A DNA stretch of 64,000 bases from Sabethes cyaneus (taxonomy: Eukaryota > Arthropoda > Insecta > Diptera > Culicidae). Of the stretch, positions 21,906 to 33,660 are shown piece by piece; position 1 is the first letter of the stretch; each line of letters begins with the position of its first letter. The stretch is from the NCBI RefSeq assembly GCF_943734655.1, contig NC_071355.1, positions 54,088,949 to 54,152,948 on the forward strand, written 5' to 3'. The notes beneath the pieces were generated by a model. It did not search any database, had not been told where the DNA came from, and saw only the letters and a list, made by a program, of their open reading frames with translations. The translations under genes were made by a program, and so were the position numbers.

Positions 21906-22559
21906 TGAAAGTTTGAAAAGGATCGGTCAATTAGGTAATCTTCTACAGCGTTTCTTCCGTGGTGCAATTTGATGTGAGACACCCTTTATCCCATAGAATA
22001 TTTAATAAATTTTAGGCAATTTCATTGGTTTGCAGCATGTGCGCATTTAATTTTATCGTGCCTATTGATATGGTAGGTGGATAAAATCAACGCGCCACTG
22101 AAATTTTGCAATTTTCGAAAACTAGTTGTTTTAACAATATGAATATATTCAGACTAAATAATTCAGTTAGTCAATATGACTTTCTAGCAAAATCATTCTA
22201 GTTGCTTCCTGTGACAGGAAAACCGATTGATAATAACTTTATTTCTGCAAAACACTTTGCTTTGATGAATTTTTGTTTGCGAGCTAAAAAAAATACTATA
22301 ATATGGCAATATAGCTTCGCGTCAAAAAAATGATTTTGGAGTTGAACTTTAGTATTCTTCATAATAGCAGCAAAAAAACTGTTTGGTCAGGGTGTTACCG
22401 TTTCAATAGCTCTTTACAACAAACAGATTTCTTGCGGTTTGACAAGCAACCGCGATAAGATCAATTTTGATTGGTGCGCTATTTTGTATTGCTACGCCAC
22501 ATTTATGGTAAGTTTGTAAGAGACGTGGTGCAGCCAACAAGTTTTAACGTGGTAATCTA

Positions 22560-22720
22560 AGCAACCACAATAAATTTGCTTTATTAACAGTTTTATTGTG
22601 GTTTTGTAGCTAGCTATAAGTGTGTTTGGACTCTTATCCTCTTGGTATTGCGCAATACCACAATAAAACCAGAGGTAATGATTATTACCACAATAAAACC
22701 TTTACAAAATTCAAGTAAAA
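22560..22720. repeat. Cluster of CCACAATAAAACC words in both orientations
   Basis: The word ACCACAATAAAACC occurs at about 22660 and 22686, and its complement GTTTTATTGTGGTTTT at about 22590. They make small potential hairpins. Origin unknown, likely the remains of a palindromic element. Confidence 0.45.
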
Positions 22721-22775
22721 CCAAGTGGCTTTAGAATTCTTGTTTGGGTTGTTATAAACTAATTGTGGTGACCAC

Positions 22776-23092
22776 GGATGGTTCGGTCACTTTGATTCAA
22801 TTTTGATTCATTTGACAGTACAGTCTCAACCGAGCAAAACTGGACAAATTGATGTATGGGACATTTGTAAAACTAGTTATTATCTACAATCTTGCTGAAT
22901 AAAGTTTTGCTGTATCTTTTGTATTTACGGTGCTACAATGCTAGTACGTCATTAGTAACTAAATGAACGTTCATTTAGTCACTAATAAGTTACTAGCATT
23001 GTAGCGCCGTAACTATAAAAGATACAGTTTTGCTCGGCTGAGGCGGTACTGTCAAATCAATCAAAATTGAGTCAAAGTTATCGAACCATTCC
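22776..23092. mobile_element. Fold-back element centred on AAATGAACGTTCATTT
   Basis: The outer left arm (GGTTCGGTCACTTTGATTCA, then GACAGTACAGTCTCAACCGA) pairs with the right arm (GACAGTACCGCCTCAGCCGA on the opposite strand). The inner arms pair through a TACGGTGCTACAATGCTAGT stretch up to a perfect centre at 22968/22969. About 75 extra bases sit in the left arm only. No ORF; target duplication not identified. Confidence 0.7.
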
Positions 23093-26000
23093 TGGTGCAG
23101 CAACCAGAAGTGACAAAACTGTGCTACTTAGGTAAAGGTCTTGCTAATTTTCAGTCAGCTCAAACTAGTAACATTGCCCTCGAATGGAAAAGGCTAAACC
23201 GGCTTCGGTACTTAGAGAACAACTAACTGATAAATAGCAAAAATCAATAGCCCAAGTAGTGAAGAAACAGTTTCAGTACAGCACGGGACGAAGTTTTTTA
23301 AAGGATTTTCTTTAAAGAGTTATGTCTGTTTATCTGTGGTAAAAATGTGCCATACTTATCTTCGCAATTTCGAAATCTTGGCAATTTATCTTTTGATTTT
23401 GTTTTACAGGATGTCTGGCCAGTAACGTTTTATAAACCTTTGCACGGTGCCTAACCTCAACTCTGGTTGACGTTTTTGTGTGTTTTGTTTTGATTCCCTT
23501 TGTAACTTAATTTTATTGCTAGTTGGTTTATTACTTGTAATTCGTACCACTTGTTTGCGGAAACCAGAAATACCCGACTTTTCCGAAGCAGGAAAATGAT
23601 AACAGTTCTGTACAACATACATTTTTGTCCTTTTTGCAGTTTTTTGCTTCTGGGTCTTGCGAATAAGTAATCAAAACAAACCCCACAACACTGTCAAATC
23701 TGGGAGGAAAAAAAACGCACTGACATCTGCTTGCAATGCTTTATGTTTCAAAAATATGGCGACGTGCCGAGGGGTCATTTTTAGAAAATATTACAACTAT
23801 TGTGTGAGTTGTGAAAATGATTTCGTAATGTGGTTTTAACAGAAATGCGTTCAGATACCAAAGCCGTATATCAAAAATTGAAAAATCTTTCATAAAATGT
23901 TAGGAATATTGATCGAAAACAACACTCCATTGATTTATAATCCAACCAGAGTGCATCCCCAAGGAACATTTTTGTTGTATAGCAGCTTGTCCAGCGCTTG
24001 TTCCATTGGTTTGAGCTATACATTAGTTGAAGAGGCTACTCTTACACAAATATTGTTTATTGGGTCTTATTCATTGTAATTTACCGACATCAGAAAAGTA
24101 AGTTTCCCCTTATTGACGGTCAACCGGGTGCAATCTTGTATGGATCTAATCTATCCAATGAGCAGCAAAGGCGTTCAGCAGCAAAGCGTTTCCCTACTTC
24201 GATTGTAAAAACTTTTAGATAAAAAACAAATAAAAAATGCAAACAAAACTGAATTGATCGACACTAAAGAGGAAAAGAAATAATAAAAAATTGACAGAGG
24301 GGGATGACTCACAAAAAAAACATAATCGCAAACCAATATTAAAATGCCATTTTATCATTCAAACAAAACGAAAAGTAATATATTAAAGCAAATCAATACA
24401 CAGCCTTTTGATATATGTTTTTAGGTGTACTAATCATGTGCGATTTTTTTCTTTGTCAAAAACTTTTTTCCTTTCGAATATTTTTGAGATCAAAAAGAGG
24501 CATTTAATCAGTTTGTAGCTAACAGAAATCCATTTCTCTATAGATAAAAGCCAATTCGAAACAGTCCTTCACATCGCCAATTTTCCGAAGTAGTAATTTT
24601 TCCAAATACAATGGGTGTATTTCAAATGTGTAAACTGCTCGATTCGCTAACAATTCTGTCCAGAAAAAAACGAGTTAATTTAAAACGCTTGCCATCGACA
24701 AACGACAAACAAATGAACCAAAAAAACACATACCTGAATGCTAAAAAACCCCTCGCGATGTTGTTTGCTAACAAAGCAACAACAACAAACATGGAAGAAA
24801 GGAAAACCACAAAACAAGCAGCCAGAAATTGACAGTTCTACATAGGTTAGTTAGTTTAGAGAAATTCTGTAAATAGATAATGCAATTATGGAATCCATTC
24901 ACTAGCAGCAGCAACAGCAGCACCACCACCGGAGGAATCACCAAACACTTTCCTCCACAAGCTGAAATCGTTTCCATGACAATGATGTGTACTGTTTCTC
25001 GGTGGCATTGGTCGATCTAATGAATAAGTAGAACAAGTCGAACATGAAACAAACAAAACCAAACACAAACACACACCCACAACACAACACGCAAATCTGT
25101 GAAATTCCATAGATTTTAGGATAGCTCCAATCGGTTCTAAGACTACAACTTTGTGAAATACGGCACACAGCGGTGCTGCTTATTGGTAATCGTAAACCAA
25201 ACTTAAAAGATTGTTTATTATTGTAATGAAAAAGAATCTATGAGAAAAAAGAACTTCTTTCCTGTTTGTTTCCGTAATTTATATTAAATGATTATAAGGA
25301 GAAAAAAAATCAACGACACGATACTGTACATACAACGGCATCGCTGCCACGACAGCGGTAAGTTAATCATTAACTATTCTAGGGAAAACAGGATTACGGA
25401 CGTTTTTTATATCGATTGTATTCAGAGAGCGAGACGAAGAAGTTCAGGGTGCGAGAGGGAGCGCAAACACGTTTTACTAGTTATCATTTTATAAAGAATT
25501 TAATTTTCTACGACAGATTAAGAAAAGAAAAAAAAGATCTACATAGAAAGTAAAACTGTTACTGAATTAGTTTTAATCAGTTTCAATAAAGACGAAAGTT
25601 TTTCTATATTTTACCGTCGTTTGCATTGCTGTTCGGAACTGAAAGAAAGCCTGCCACATACTAGCTACAGTAGGACAGTGACTCAAATTCGTTTTTCTAT
25701 GTAGTTTAAGGTCATTGTACAACCTTCTCACTTCATTTCCATGATGAACACAGTGATCTCTGAAACTGAACCACGCGGTATAAAATATGACATCTATTAA
25801 CCTGTCATCTGCCAACATAACTGCCCACACAGTTATAGATCAGAAGTACCTATGCATCAGCCATTTCTCGTCGCTCTCGTTATTATTATCATTAACATCA
25901 TTATCATAATCATAAGCCAGCTTAAACATGAAAACCATATGCTGTACCCGAGCCGAGAAGCGTTCAATTAGAGACATGTGGGTGAGATGAATTTTCCGAT

Positions 26001-27120
26001 GTAAAACCACACCCACGCTCCAATGCTGTGAGTGCGTGTGCATTTTTTTTATTAAGTTTAAATTACGAAAAGCTTAACTAAATAAAATATTTACTTTTTT
26101 CTGCCTGTCCGCTCTGTCCTTTGCGTTGGTAAAATTACGATTAAATATACGAGTGGGAGGATTTGATTGCAGCTTAACCCGTAAGTGGATTATCCCCGGC
26201 CGAAGTGCCGATAACTACAGGTGCCTGTCTGTAATGTTTACAGGTAATGCGATCATTGCGGACGAGATAAAAATTAAACACTGTCGATTTATTTAACCCT
26301 GCCCTGGCAATGCGCACAGAGAAGGTCTATTTGTCTATCAGAAATTAATTGATATTATCGATGAAATACCCTTGCAAAACAAACGGAGTGCAGTGCAGGT
26401 ACCATTATTTATCATCACAGTTGATTGCGCCTGCCAGCCAAATGTGGGGTGTTGACTTTGAATACATAAAACCTGTTGAAATGATATAATTTTCACAGAT
26501 ATTAGATTACTTTGCATATTGCAACACGTCCCGTTGTTTTTGATTTCGGAAATATATTGCATGTTAATTAAATTGTACGACCCCAAATCGATACGATACC
26601 AGGCTTTGGTGATTAGCAAAGTAAATAAACATAATTCATATGAAAATAAATTATTTTCACCAATTTAGCCAATAAATCAACTTTATTCAATCGAAAGTTC
26701 GTATATTTGCCAAATTTAATTATTTTTTTTTGTATATCTTGGAAAAATCAGCATTTATTAAAAAGTAAATATTGCTGCTAGCATTTAAATCTGTGCGCTT
26801 CAAACGCATGCCATCACTTTTCACTTTTAGCTATCTCCGAAATAGTTCAACATAAAATAGCACTTTTATCACTGATAGCGTATTTCAAGAGTTTTCAATT
26901 TTAAATATAAACAGCAATAGTCAAAGCCCGTTAAGAACAATGATGAAACAAAAATTATTTGTATATCCTAAACATATATGTTTATTTTTCAACGTTTTAT
27001 TATCCCAGAAAGCCCTGCCAAATACCATGCATTTACAACAAAAATCATTCGAATGCATCCGAATGTGAGAAATATATATGATCTAAACGACTAACCCCCG
27101 GCCATTTTTCTGTGACTGAA
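23093..27120. other. 4 kb AT-rich stretch, no supported gene
   Basis: The region has only short, low-complexity frames. A GC-richer patch with CAG/CAC triplets at 24895-25015 could be a coding or UTR scrap but has no open frame of useful length. The stretch 23935-24065 resembles the ends of the short palindromic element at 48882-48977 (GGAACATTTTTGTTGTATAG). The high A content at 24200-25560 would suit a long 3' UTR; this cannot be shown. Confidence 0.35.
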
Positions 27121-27560
27121 TCTAAAAAGTCATAGTACCACTCCAGGACAGCTTTTAGATAGTGGCACGAACCTAAATCCGGTCAGAAAATCGCAGGGCC
27201 CTCGTGTTGCTTCAACAGAGGAAGCAGACGCTTCTGTAGACACTCCTTGAGGTAGATCTGCCCGTTTATAGCCCCGGTAGTCACGAACGGCGCACTCCGT
27301 TTGCGACATGAGCAAATCAAACTTTGGCAAACTTTGAAACATCAAACTTATGCTGGGCAGTGAAGAACAGTAGCCCCGGAAGACCGCCTTGACGTAGGTC
27401 TCATCATCCACAATGAGACAATGAGGCTTCGTCAGCATCAGGATGTACAGTTTCCGGGCCCGTGACTTTCCCACCATATTTTGTCGTTCGTCACGATGTG
27501 GAGCCTTCTGCACTTTGTACGTATGCAGTCCCTACCGGTCCTTGACTCTTTAAATGAAAA
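27121..27560 (-). pseudogene. Mariner-type transposase fragment
   Basis: On the - strand: KAPHRDERQNMVGKSRARKL, then LIVDDETYVKA with the first catalytic Asp. After frame changes come the VRDYRGYKRADLPQ region (a shifted reading of the TTGAINGQIYLKEC block) and scraps up to 27121. It is the same family as the relic at 20573-21175. The second-Asp block and C-terminus are missing, so this copy is inactive. Confidence 0.7.
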
Positions 27561-27769
27561 TCTTGGACAGATTCTACTTTTCGTCCCTATTCCTGACCGA
27601 ATCAATGGGATTCAGCTTGAACGCTTTCACGACACGCTTGTGATAATGATCACTAATAGAAAATCCATTATCCATTCTGACCGCATTTCGCAGTAAGGTT
27701 TAATCACACGACGAGTTGAAGATTTTTTAGGTGCTTGCGCAAAATCAATTCGCGACGTTGCTTTTCGGC

Positions 27770-27985
27770 CCGCTCAGTTAGCTCCAGGGAACGATGCTGG
27801 CTTAACAATCCAGTCGTCGTATGTTCGTATCTCGACTGGGCGGTGCCGCTACAGAGTTAATAGGATCTGTGCACTAGCCCCGTAATTTTCTTGTACTCTA
27901 ATAACCGGCTGCGAAGTCTGACGATAAAGAAGGGTCAAGTTCTAAAGGACGTTCATACCCATGGCTTTCCCACCAACACCGAAGC
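27770..27985 (+). repeat. tRNA-derived SINE, copy 1
   Basis: The head GCTCAGTTAGCTCCAGGG (A-box-like) is followed by an anticodon-arm-like CTGGCTTAACAATCCAG and a B-box-like GTATGTTCGTATCTCGAC. The body CGGTGCCGCTACAGAGTTAA then AAAGAAGGGTCAAGTTCT continues to about 27985. It is about 90 percent like the copy at 30961-31160. Confidence 0.75.
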
Positions 27986-28263
27986 TGAATTAAAATGCTT
28001 CTGATTTGGTTACAGCTGATTTAATTCTGAATACTGAATTCTGAATCTGAATGGCAGACGCTGAATAAATTTAAGCAAAGGCCTCTGTATTCTATAGGTG
28101 TTTAAGCAGCCAACGAATGCGCTGTAACCTGTAAATCAGCTGCTTCACATAATAATGTCAAGCAAATTAGGCGCATCTTCAACCTCTCCAAAACCTGTCA
28201 ATATTCTCAATAATTGTGCTATACTAGCTGAAGAAATGATTTGTCATCTTAATAAAAAGCCCT

Positions 28264-28626
28264 CCCAAGAAACATTTATACGCTGATTAAACATTTTAGT
28301 AATCAGTCGAAATTAGATAACTTATACAACCTATTTCGTTTGAGGCACAAAAACACTTGTTAAACAATTATATTACCCTTTATATAACCTCTGTGTGCCT
28401 TATTTCCAGCTTTGCTAAAATTGGTTATTTAAAAACGCACGAAAGCCTCTATTAAGCTTTATTGCAACTTCGAAAGCAGATATTAGCAAGCTCGATAAAA
28501 TCACCAAATTTAGATGTTTAAGAGCTGAAAAAAGGTTTTTATTTCTAAAATTAAACCATAGTTCAGCCAGAGGTTGAAAAAAATCAGCTATAAAAACATT
28601 TGATCAGCCAGAAATTGTTACTTGGG
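28264..28626. mobile_element. Element with CCCAAG inverted ends (363 bases)
   Basis: The left end is CCCAAGAAACATTTATACGC, the right end on the opposite strand CCCAAGTAACAATTTCTGGC; both continue with CTGATYAAA and an ACATTTT or ATGTTTT stretch. No coding frame. A second inverted pair overlaps the right part (28424-28487 against 28624-28690), suggesting one element inserted in another. No target duplication was found. Confidence 0.55.
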
Positions 28627-29149
28627 TAGCTGCTTTTAAAGCTGCAATGGAACTTAATAGAGGCTTTTGCGTGTTTTTAAATAACGAACGAGAACGAGAA
28701 ATAGTTTTGCAATGCTTTTTCAGTCGCTTAATCAGAGACGTCAATTTCTATGCAGCCAAAAAATAATCTATTTTTAAATTTAAAAAGAAATAGAAAGCGT
28801 CATGTTTATTTTGTTATGGTGTCGTATGCTATATTTTAAATTTCGAATAACTTGAATTCGTATATGCAAGCTTATTAAAAATCGCGAAATGAGAGGTGAT
28901 TCAACTGAAGGAAAGCAATAGAGGTCAGTAGATCTAGGAAAATAAATAAACCTAGATAGAGGTGATCTCTACGGGGGGTGCCCCTCGCAGTGGCCGGCGC
29001 TTCCGACGGCAGGTCGGCGACTACACTCGCGGCCTGTGGCCGTCTCGCGCTGAATTATCTAATGTTACTATTGATAGTTTTTGGTGATCTTGTTATTTAT
29101 TAATGTTTTATGAGTCTAAAATTTCTCGAGCTCGATTAGCTTTTGAGTT

Positions 29150-29945
29150 ACGCAAAAATTTCCGTTTTATTTGTATGAGAGTCCTTATCCCCCTACCACA
29201 GGGGTGAGGGGTCTCAAACCATCATTAAAAAAAATCCTGCCTCCTAAACCCCCCACATGCCAAATTTGGTTCCATTTGCTTGATTACTTCTCGAGTTATG
29301 AGGAACTTTGTATTTCATTTGTATAGGAGCCCCCTCCCCTCCTAAAGCGGGGAGAGGTTTCAATTCACCATAGAAAACATTCTTGACTCCAAAAACACCC
29401 ACGTCAAATTTTGTTCCATTTGCTTGATTAGTTCTCGAGTTATGAGGAAATTTGTATTTCATTTGTATGGGAGCCCCCCCTTCTCCTAAAGTGGGAGGGG
29501 TCCTAATTCACCATAGAAAAAATTCTTGTCTCCAAAAACACCCACATTTAAAATTTTGTTCCATTCGCTTGATTAGTTCTCGCGTTATGCAGAAATTTGT
29601 CTTTCATTTGTATGGGAGCCGCCCTCTTAGTGGGGGGAGGGGTCTCTAACCATCATAAGAACCTTCCCTGGCCCCAAAAACCCCTATATTCCAGTTTTAA
29701 CGTCGATCGGTTCAGTAGTTTTCGATTCTATAAGGAACATAGAGCAGACAGAAATCCATTTTTATAGGCATAGATTTGTATGGGAGCCCTCCTCTTAGTA
29801 GGGGGAGGGGTCTTTTGCCATCGAGAGAATCTTCCCTAGACCAAAAACCTCTACATGCAAATTTTCACGCCGATCGGTTCAGTAGTTTTCGATTCTATAA
29901 GGAACATACGGACAGACAGACAGAAATCCTTTTTTATAGGTATAG
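29150..29945 (+). repeat. Tandem array, about 145-base unit, five units
   Basis: The anchor TTTGTATGGGAGCC recurs at about 29173, 29318, 29461, 29607 and 29775, each followed by a CT-rich or G-rich block (GTGGGAGGGGTC), a CACCATAGAAA stretch, CCAAAAACACCCAC and a TTAGTTCTCGAGTTATG-type stretch. The last unit ends with GATCGGTTCAGTAGTTTTCG, a GACAGACAGACAG run and TATAGATT, a 3' tail common to insect repeats. Units are 80-90 percent alike. Non-coding. Confidence 0.75.
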
Positions 29946-30960
29946 ATTAGCTACATTCTACTGGGTTCTTTCTGCTTGCTCTTATAGGAGTAATGTACAG
30001 GAAATTTCATGTATGCATTTGCATATTTTGAAAAACCACTTGCTGTAGAGATAGAACAAAAGCATGCTTAAAAAGTCAGAATATTTATTTCATCCCAGGA
30101 AACCTTCCATTACTTTTTTACCGGTTTCAGTACATAAGAGAAAAAAAATCGCACAATTGAAAAACCATCAAATTTCAAAAAGGATATTACATTTCGTTTT
30201 AAATGAAAAGAAAGAATTCTTTTCAGAGTATTTATATTTTTATGTAAAGTTCATTGGATCAATAAGTGATTGAGTTACCATATGCCAAAACACATACAGG
30301 CTTTTAAAAAGTTAGGCGTGTGTCGCAATAGTCTATTGACCTGAAAAAACATTATTTCCTTCACCAAAGACTGAAGAATTGAGAAAGTCGTTCAAATCAG
30401 AGAAGGTCATGCAACATTTTCCACTTTTCTAACAGATTTCACGCGGCAATGTTCCAAAACAGTTTTCGGTAAAAATATTCTCCAGACATAATCCGCATTA
30501 AAGAAGAATCAACTGGAAATGGAATTAATATCCTTGAGAAACTTCTCTAAAGCTTATTAAGCTTCAGCTCCATAATCACTTCAGTAGCTTTCAACGGCAA
30601 CAAGCATAAAACATTGTATACGAATCCTGCCTGCTTGCATGCTAGCTTCAGGACAGGCTTTTATCAATCCATGGGGGCTAATTTGGACCGTTTAGACACA
30701 TTTAAATAATAAAAAAATTAAAAATAAAACAACTCGATACAAGACAATTTTTACTTCGATATAGGGAAACTGTAGGTAAAGCCGACAGCCTAACAATTTT
30801 CACAGTAATTTCATATTTCTATGTCAATAATCGACTAACAAACCTCACAGAATCTTAGTTTGACTCTTGATTCTTCGTTCCACGCGGTCTGTTAGATAGA
30901 ACCTATAACCGAGCCTCGTGTACAATTCCGGTATTTATTAGCTTGTATTTCTTATTTCCG
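29946..30960. other. AT-rich stretch, nothing recognised
   Basis: About 1 kb between the tandem array and a SINE. No coding frame of interest, inverted repeat or tRNA-like sequence was seen. Confidence 0.35.
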
Positions 30961-31160
30961 CCCATTTAGCTTCGGGGTACGATGCTGGCCTAACAATCCA
31001 GTCGTCGTATGTTCGAATCTCGGCTGGGCGGTGCCGCTACAGAGTTAATAGGATCTTTGCACCAGCCCCGTAGTTTTTCTGTACTCTAATAACCGGCTGT
31101 GAAATCTATCGATAAAGAAGGGTCAAGTTCTGAAGGGCGTTTATACCCATGACTTTGCTT
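30961..31160 (+). repeat. tRNA-derived SINE, copy 2
   Basis: The head TTAGCTTCGGGGTACGATGC, then CTGGCCTAACAATCCAG and a B box GTATGTTCGAATCTCGGC, give a better preserved tRNA-like head than copy 1. The tail GAAGGGCGTTTATACCCATG matches copy 1. A third copy of the head lies on the - strand at 62930-63043. Confidence 0.75.
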
Positions 31161-31381
31161 GCTTTCTTATTTCTAAGGATATATGACATGAAACCGAAAT
31201 TACTAAGCAGAAGCATTTCAGGTTATAAAATTTTAGCTGCATTTAATTGCCTTAAAATAAACGTTTTCAACAAGTGAGGGTCCATTATACGGTTAACAAT
31301 GCAAAATTCACTAGAATTCCTATAATAGAGGTAGATAAATGGTTAGATAATGCGCAATACACACCCCATAGTAGTTCTTAG

Positions 31382-32730
31382 GCTTAGCCTCTTATCCAGC
31401 AACTCCTATCCCTATCTCCACGTGGTGCCAGCTGGAATACGAGCAACCTTAGCGGAGATCGAGTAACCAACCCCAATGGAAATTAAGGTCGTATACCAAC
31501 AGGGAAGGAGGCACAGTGTTATTTCGACACTATAAGATGGCAGCCCCATCCCGAGATTCGATAGCGTAGGCCCTAGTAGGACTGCCTATCTAAATCCAAC
31601 ACACTAAAGAGTCAAGAAAAGTCTACTCGGAACATTCGGACAAAGACGACTAAGTAAGGAAATGGAACGGAAACTTGGTTAGAACCCCGAAAGCTCGGCA
31701 TCGTGGCATTGCAGGAGATCTGTCGCAAAGGCAAGAAGGTGTGGAGTATCCGTGGCGGCCAGAGCGGTGGACCGCCGATTTTTCTCGAACATCACCAACG
31801 TACGCTACGGGGTGCGGATATCGACTCGTACCTCCCAAGTAACAATTTGGGTTTTATTACACTCTTATGATGGAATTTAAGACCAAAATTGGTCATGAAG
31901 ACCGCCATAAGAGTACAATAGACCTCACATTGTTGCTTGGGCTGTGTAGTATAGAAGTGAGAATAAATATACATATTCAAATATCCAACCGTAGTAGGCA
32001 TCCCTAGGAAAGTCGACATAAAACTTGACAGTTGTCGACTCAACACGTGGAAGACAACCAAGCAACCGTTGCCTCAGAATAACAGACAGTTCCCAATTTT
32101 CACACGACCGGTTAACACGTGTTTTCCGAAGTACAATTCCAAATACGTGGGATTTACCAATTCAACCCGTTAGCAATATTCACAGGACCATTACTTAGTA
32201 GCAGTAGATGTGCGCTCAAAACTATCGACGGTTTTATGAGCTTTTTGTTTTCTGTTTTTCAAATTCCTTATTTGCCCGGTAAACCAAACTGGTTTATATC
32301 TCGCGACAAAGCCGCCCTCCTCGGTTAAACGTTCGGCAATTAGACAACCTGCGAGTTGTCGAAAACTACGCGCGCGTACTGGATGAAGCTCTGCCTTCCT
32401 CTGTGGAGCTAGACACTTCGACCCTCGGTGCTGGGTGAGGATACCCCGAGCGCACGAAATGATTGCTTTGAGAGGGAATGCCAGCAAGCGAAGGATAGGA
32501 AGAAAGAGCTTGGAAAAACTATCTAAGCATTGCCACGAGGGAGAATTCGGCCAAGTATCGACGAGCGCGGAATAAGTTAGAACAGAGGGGTCCAACGCGC
32601 TAGATGGCTTGACCAAGTTGAAGCCGACTTGCGTGTGTCGAGACGCGCAACGATTCGCAAAGCCCAAAACTGAGTACGGTGGAAAAGAATTTATGATACG
32701 GCAAGAGCCACCCCGGCTCTCTGTTGGTAG
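31382..32730 (+). pseudogene. RTE-like LINE, internally deleted
   Basis: The 5' region CCTCTTATCCAGCAACTCCT is shared with the LINE at 34064. An endonuclease scrap (GIVALQEI, about 31693) is followed by the MITE at 31834-31941 and unassigned sequence. The endonuclease-RT linker follows (NLRVVENYARVLDEALPSS, about 32350, then ECQQAKDRKKE). The sequence then jumps to the extreme C-terminus (RARWLDQVEADLRV, then VRWKRIYDTARATPALC) ending at TAG 32728-32730. The whole RT catalytic core is missing. Confidence 0.7.
31834..31941. mobile_element. 108-base palindromic MITE, CCCAAG ends
   Basis: The ends are CCCAAGTAACAAT and, on the other strand, CCCAAGCAACAAT. The arms continue through ACTCTTATGATGG against ACTCTTATGGCGG, so the element is almost all inverted repeat. 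It sits in the LINE relic at 31382-32730. Target duplication not clear. Confidence 0.7.
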
Positions 32731-33424
32731 AAGTAAGTACTCACGACTATAAATAAATCATAATCTGTATAAGATGCGTTTGGTGCGGGAGGTCCACGCT
32801 TTCTTTTTTCCCATTGATTGCAAGGAGTTCAATAGAATATTTCTGGTTCCGCTTGGTAACTGGTAAACGACTGAATAAAGAGTACCGTCGCGTCGGTGCC
32901 TAGCGCATCTGTAGGCATAAAAAACCCCAATGGTCACCCAAGCAACCAAAAGTTCGAATTTCACTTAAGGAACAAACTTGAGAGTTCATATTTGGTTCAA
33001 ATTTAGTTCTGCAGAACTTTCTTGCTGAACAACCAGACACTACATTTGTAAACCGAGCTTCATTCTCATTAAAGTACCGTTAATATCTGTAGCAACTTGA
33101 AAGTCCAACATGCAGCTTGAAAGTTCAACATACAGCTTGAAAGTAACTTAGAGTTCGGATAATGGTGTCTAAGGAAGGTTAACAAGCTTTATGTCTATGG
33201 AGCTATAGCTTGCTAAGCAGCTTTACCTGTAATTAGCCGAACTTCGAAGTTGCCTTGAGCTCGCTGCATAGAGCGCTAAGCAGCTTTTGAAGAAACTTTG
33301 GCAAAAGTTTATAGAACAGCACTTGTAGTTCTATTTTTATACTTTTCCATTTTCTGCCTCCGCCTACTCCTAACTTTTGTAAAGTCGGTTGATGCGATTA
33401 AGATAGACCATTTAAAAAAAGCCT

Positions 33425-33505
33425 AACTAACACCGGCCGCTACTGGATTTGAACCCGAGCGTTCCTCGTTGCAAGCCTATCCTGATGCATTGTGCCATCT
33501 CTGAC
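33425..33505 (-). repeat. tRNA-like head, probable SINE
   Basis: On the - strand an A-box-like ATGGCACAATGCATCAGG precedes a B-box-like CTCGGGTTCAAATCCAG. The spacing of about 35 bases fits a tRNA. The anticodon arm is imperfect, so a SINE or a decayed tRNA is likelier than a working tRNA. Confidence 0.45.
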
Positions 33506-33596
33506 GCCGCTAGTGACGCTAGTAAGTTCGTTTCGGGGCTGTGATAAATGAGAAATTAGCACATCGAGTAAAAACGATACGAGTACGAGTAAGCAA

Positions 33597-33660
33597 CGGA
33601 GCAGTGGTATGCGCCTAAGTTACCGAAAAGAAGTACTCGAGTTCAAATCCCCGAGGTTTA
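33597..33660 (+). repeat. tRNA-like head, probable SINE
   Basis: GCAGTGGTATGCGCCTAAGT (A-box-like) is followed by a B-box-like GAGTTCAAATCCCC. The acceptor stem does not pair fully. It lies about 90 bases from the - strand tRNA-like sequence inside the same CCCAAG element. Confidence 0.4.

Larger units (their letters stand above)
19146..21986 (+). mobile_element. DD37E-type Tc1/mariner element with nested repeats
   Basis: Long inverted ends match over more than 50 bases: the left has GGGTGTCCCACATCAAATTG then CACCACGGAAGAAATGCTGT; the right is its near-perfect complement at 21931-21985. TA flanks both ends (19144-19145 and 21987-21988). The transposase relic at 20573-21175 lies between them on the + strand. 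The interior also holds another dispersed repeat (19300-19550), a four-copy tandem array (19560-19900), a repeat shared with 42000-42195, and a fold-back copy with a MITE inside it. Confidence 0.8.

Noticed and set aside
32191..32667. 158-codon - strand frame
   Set aside because: It lies antisense to the LINE linker and C-terminus on the + strand; no domain is recognised.
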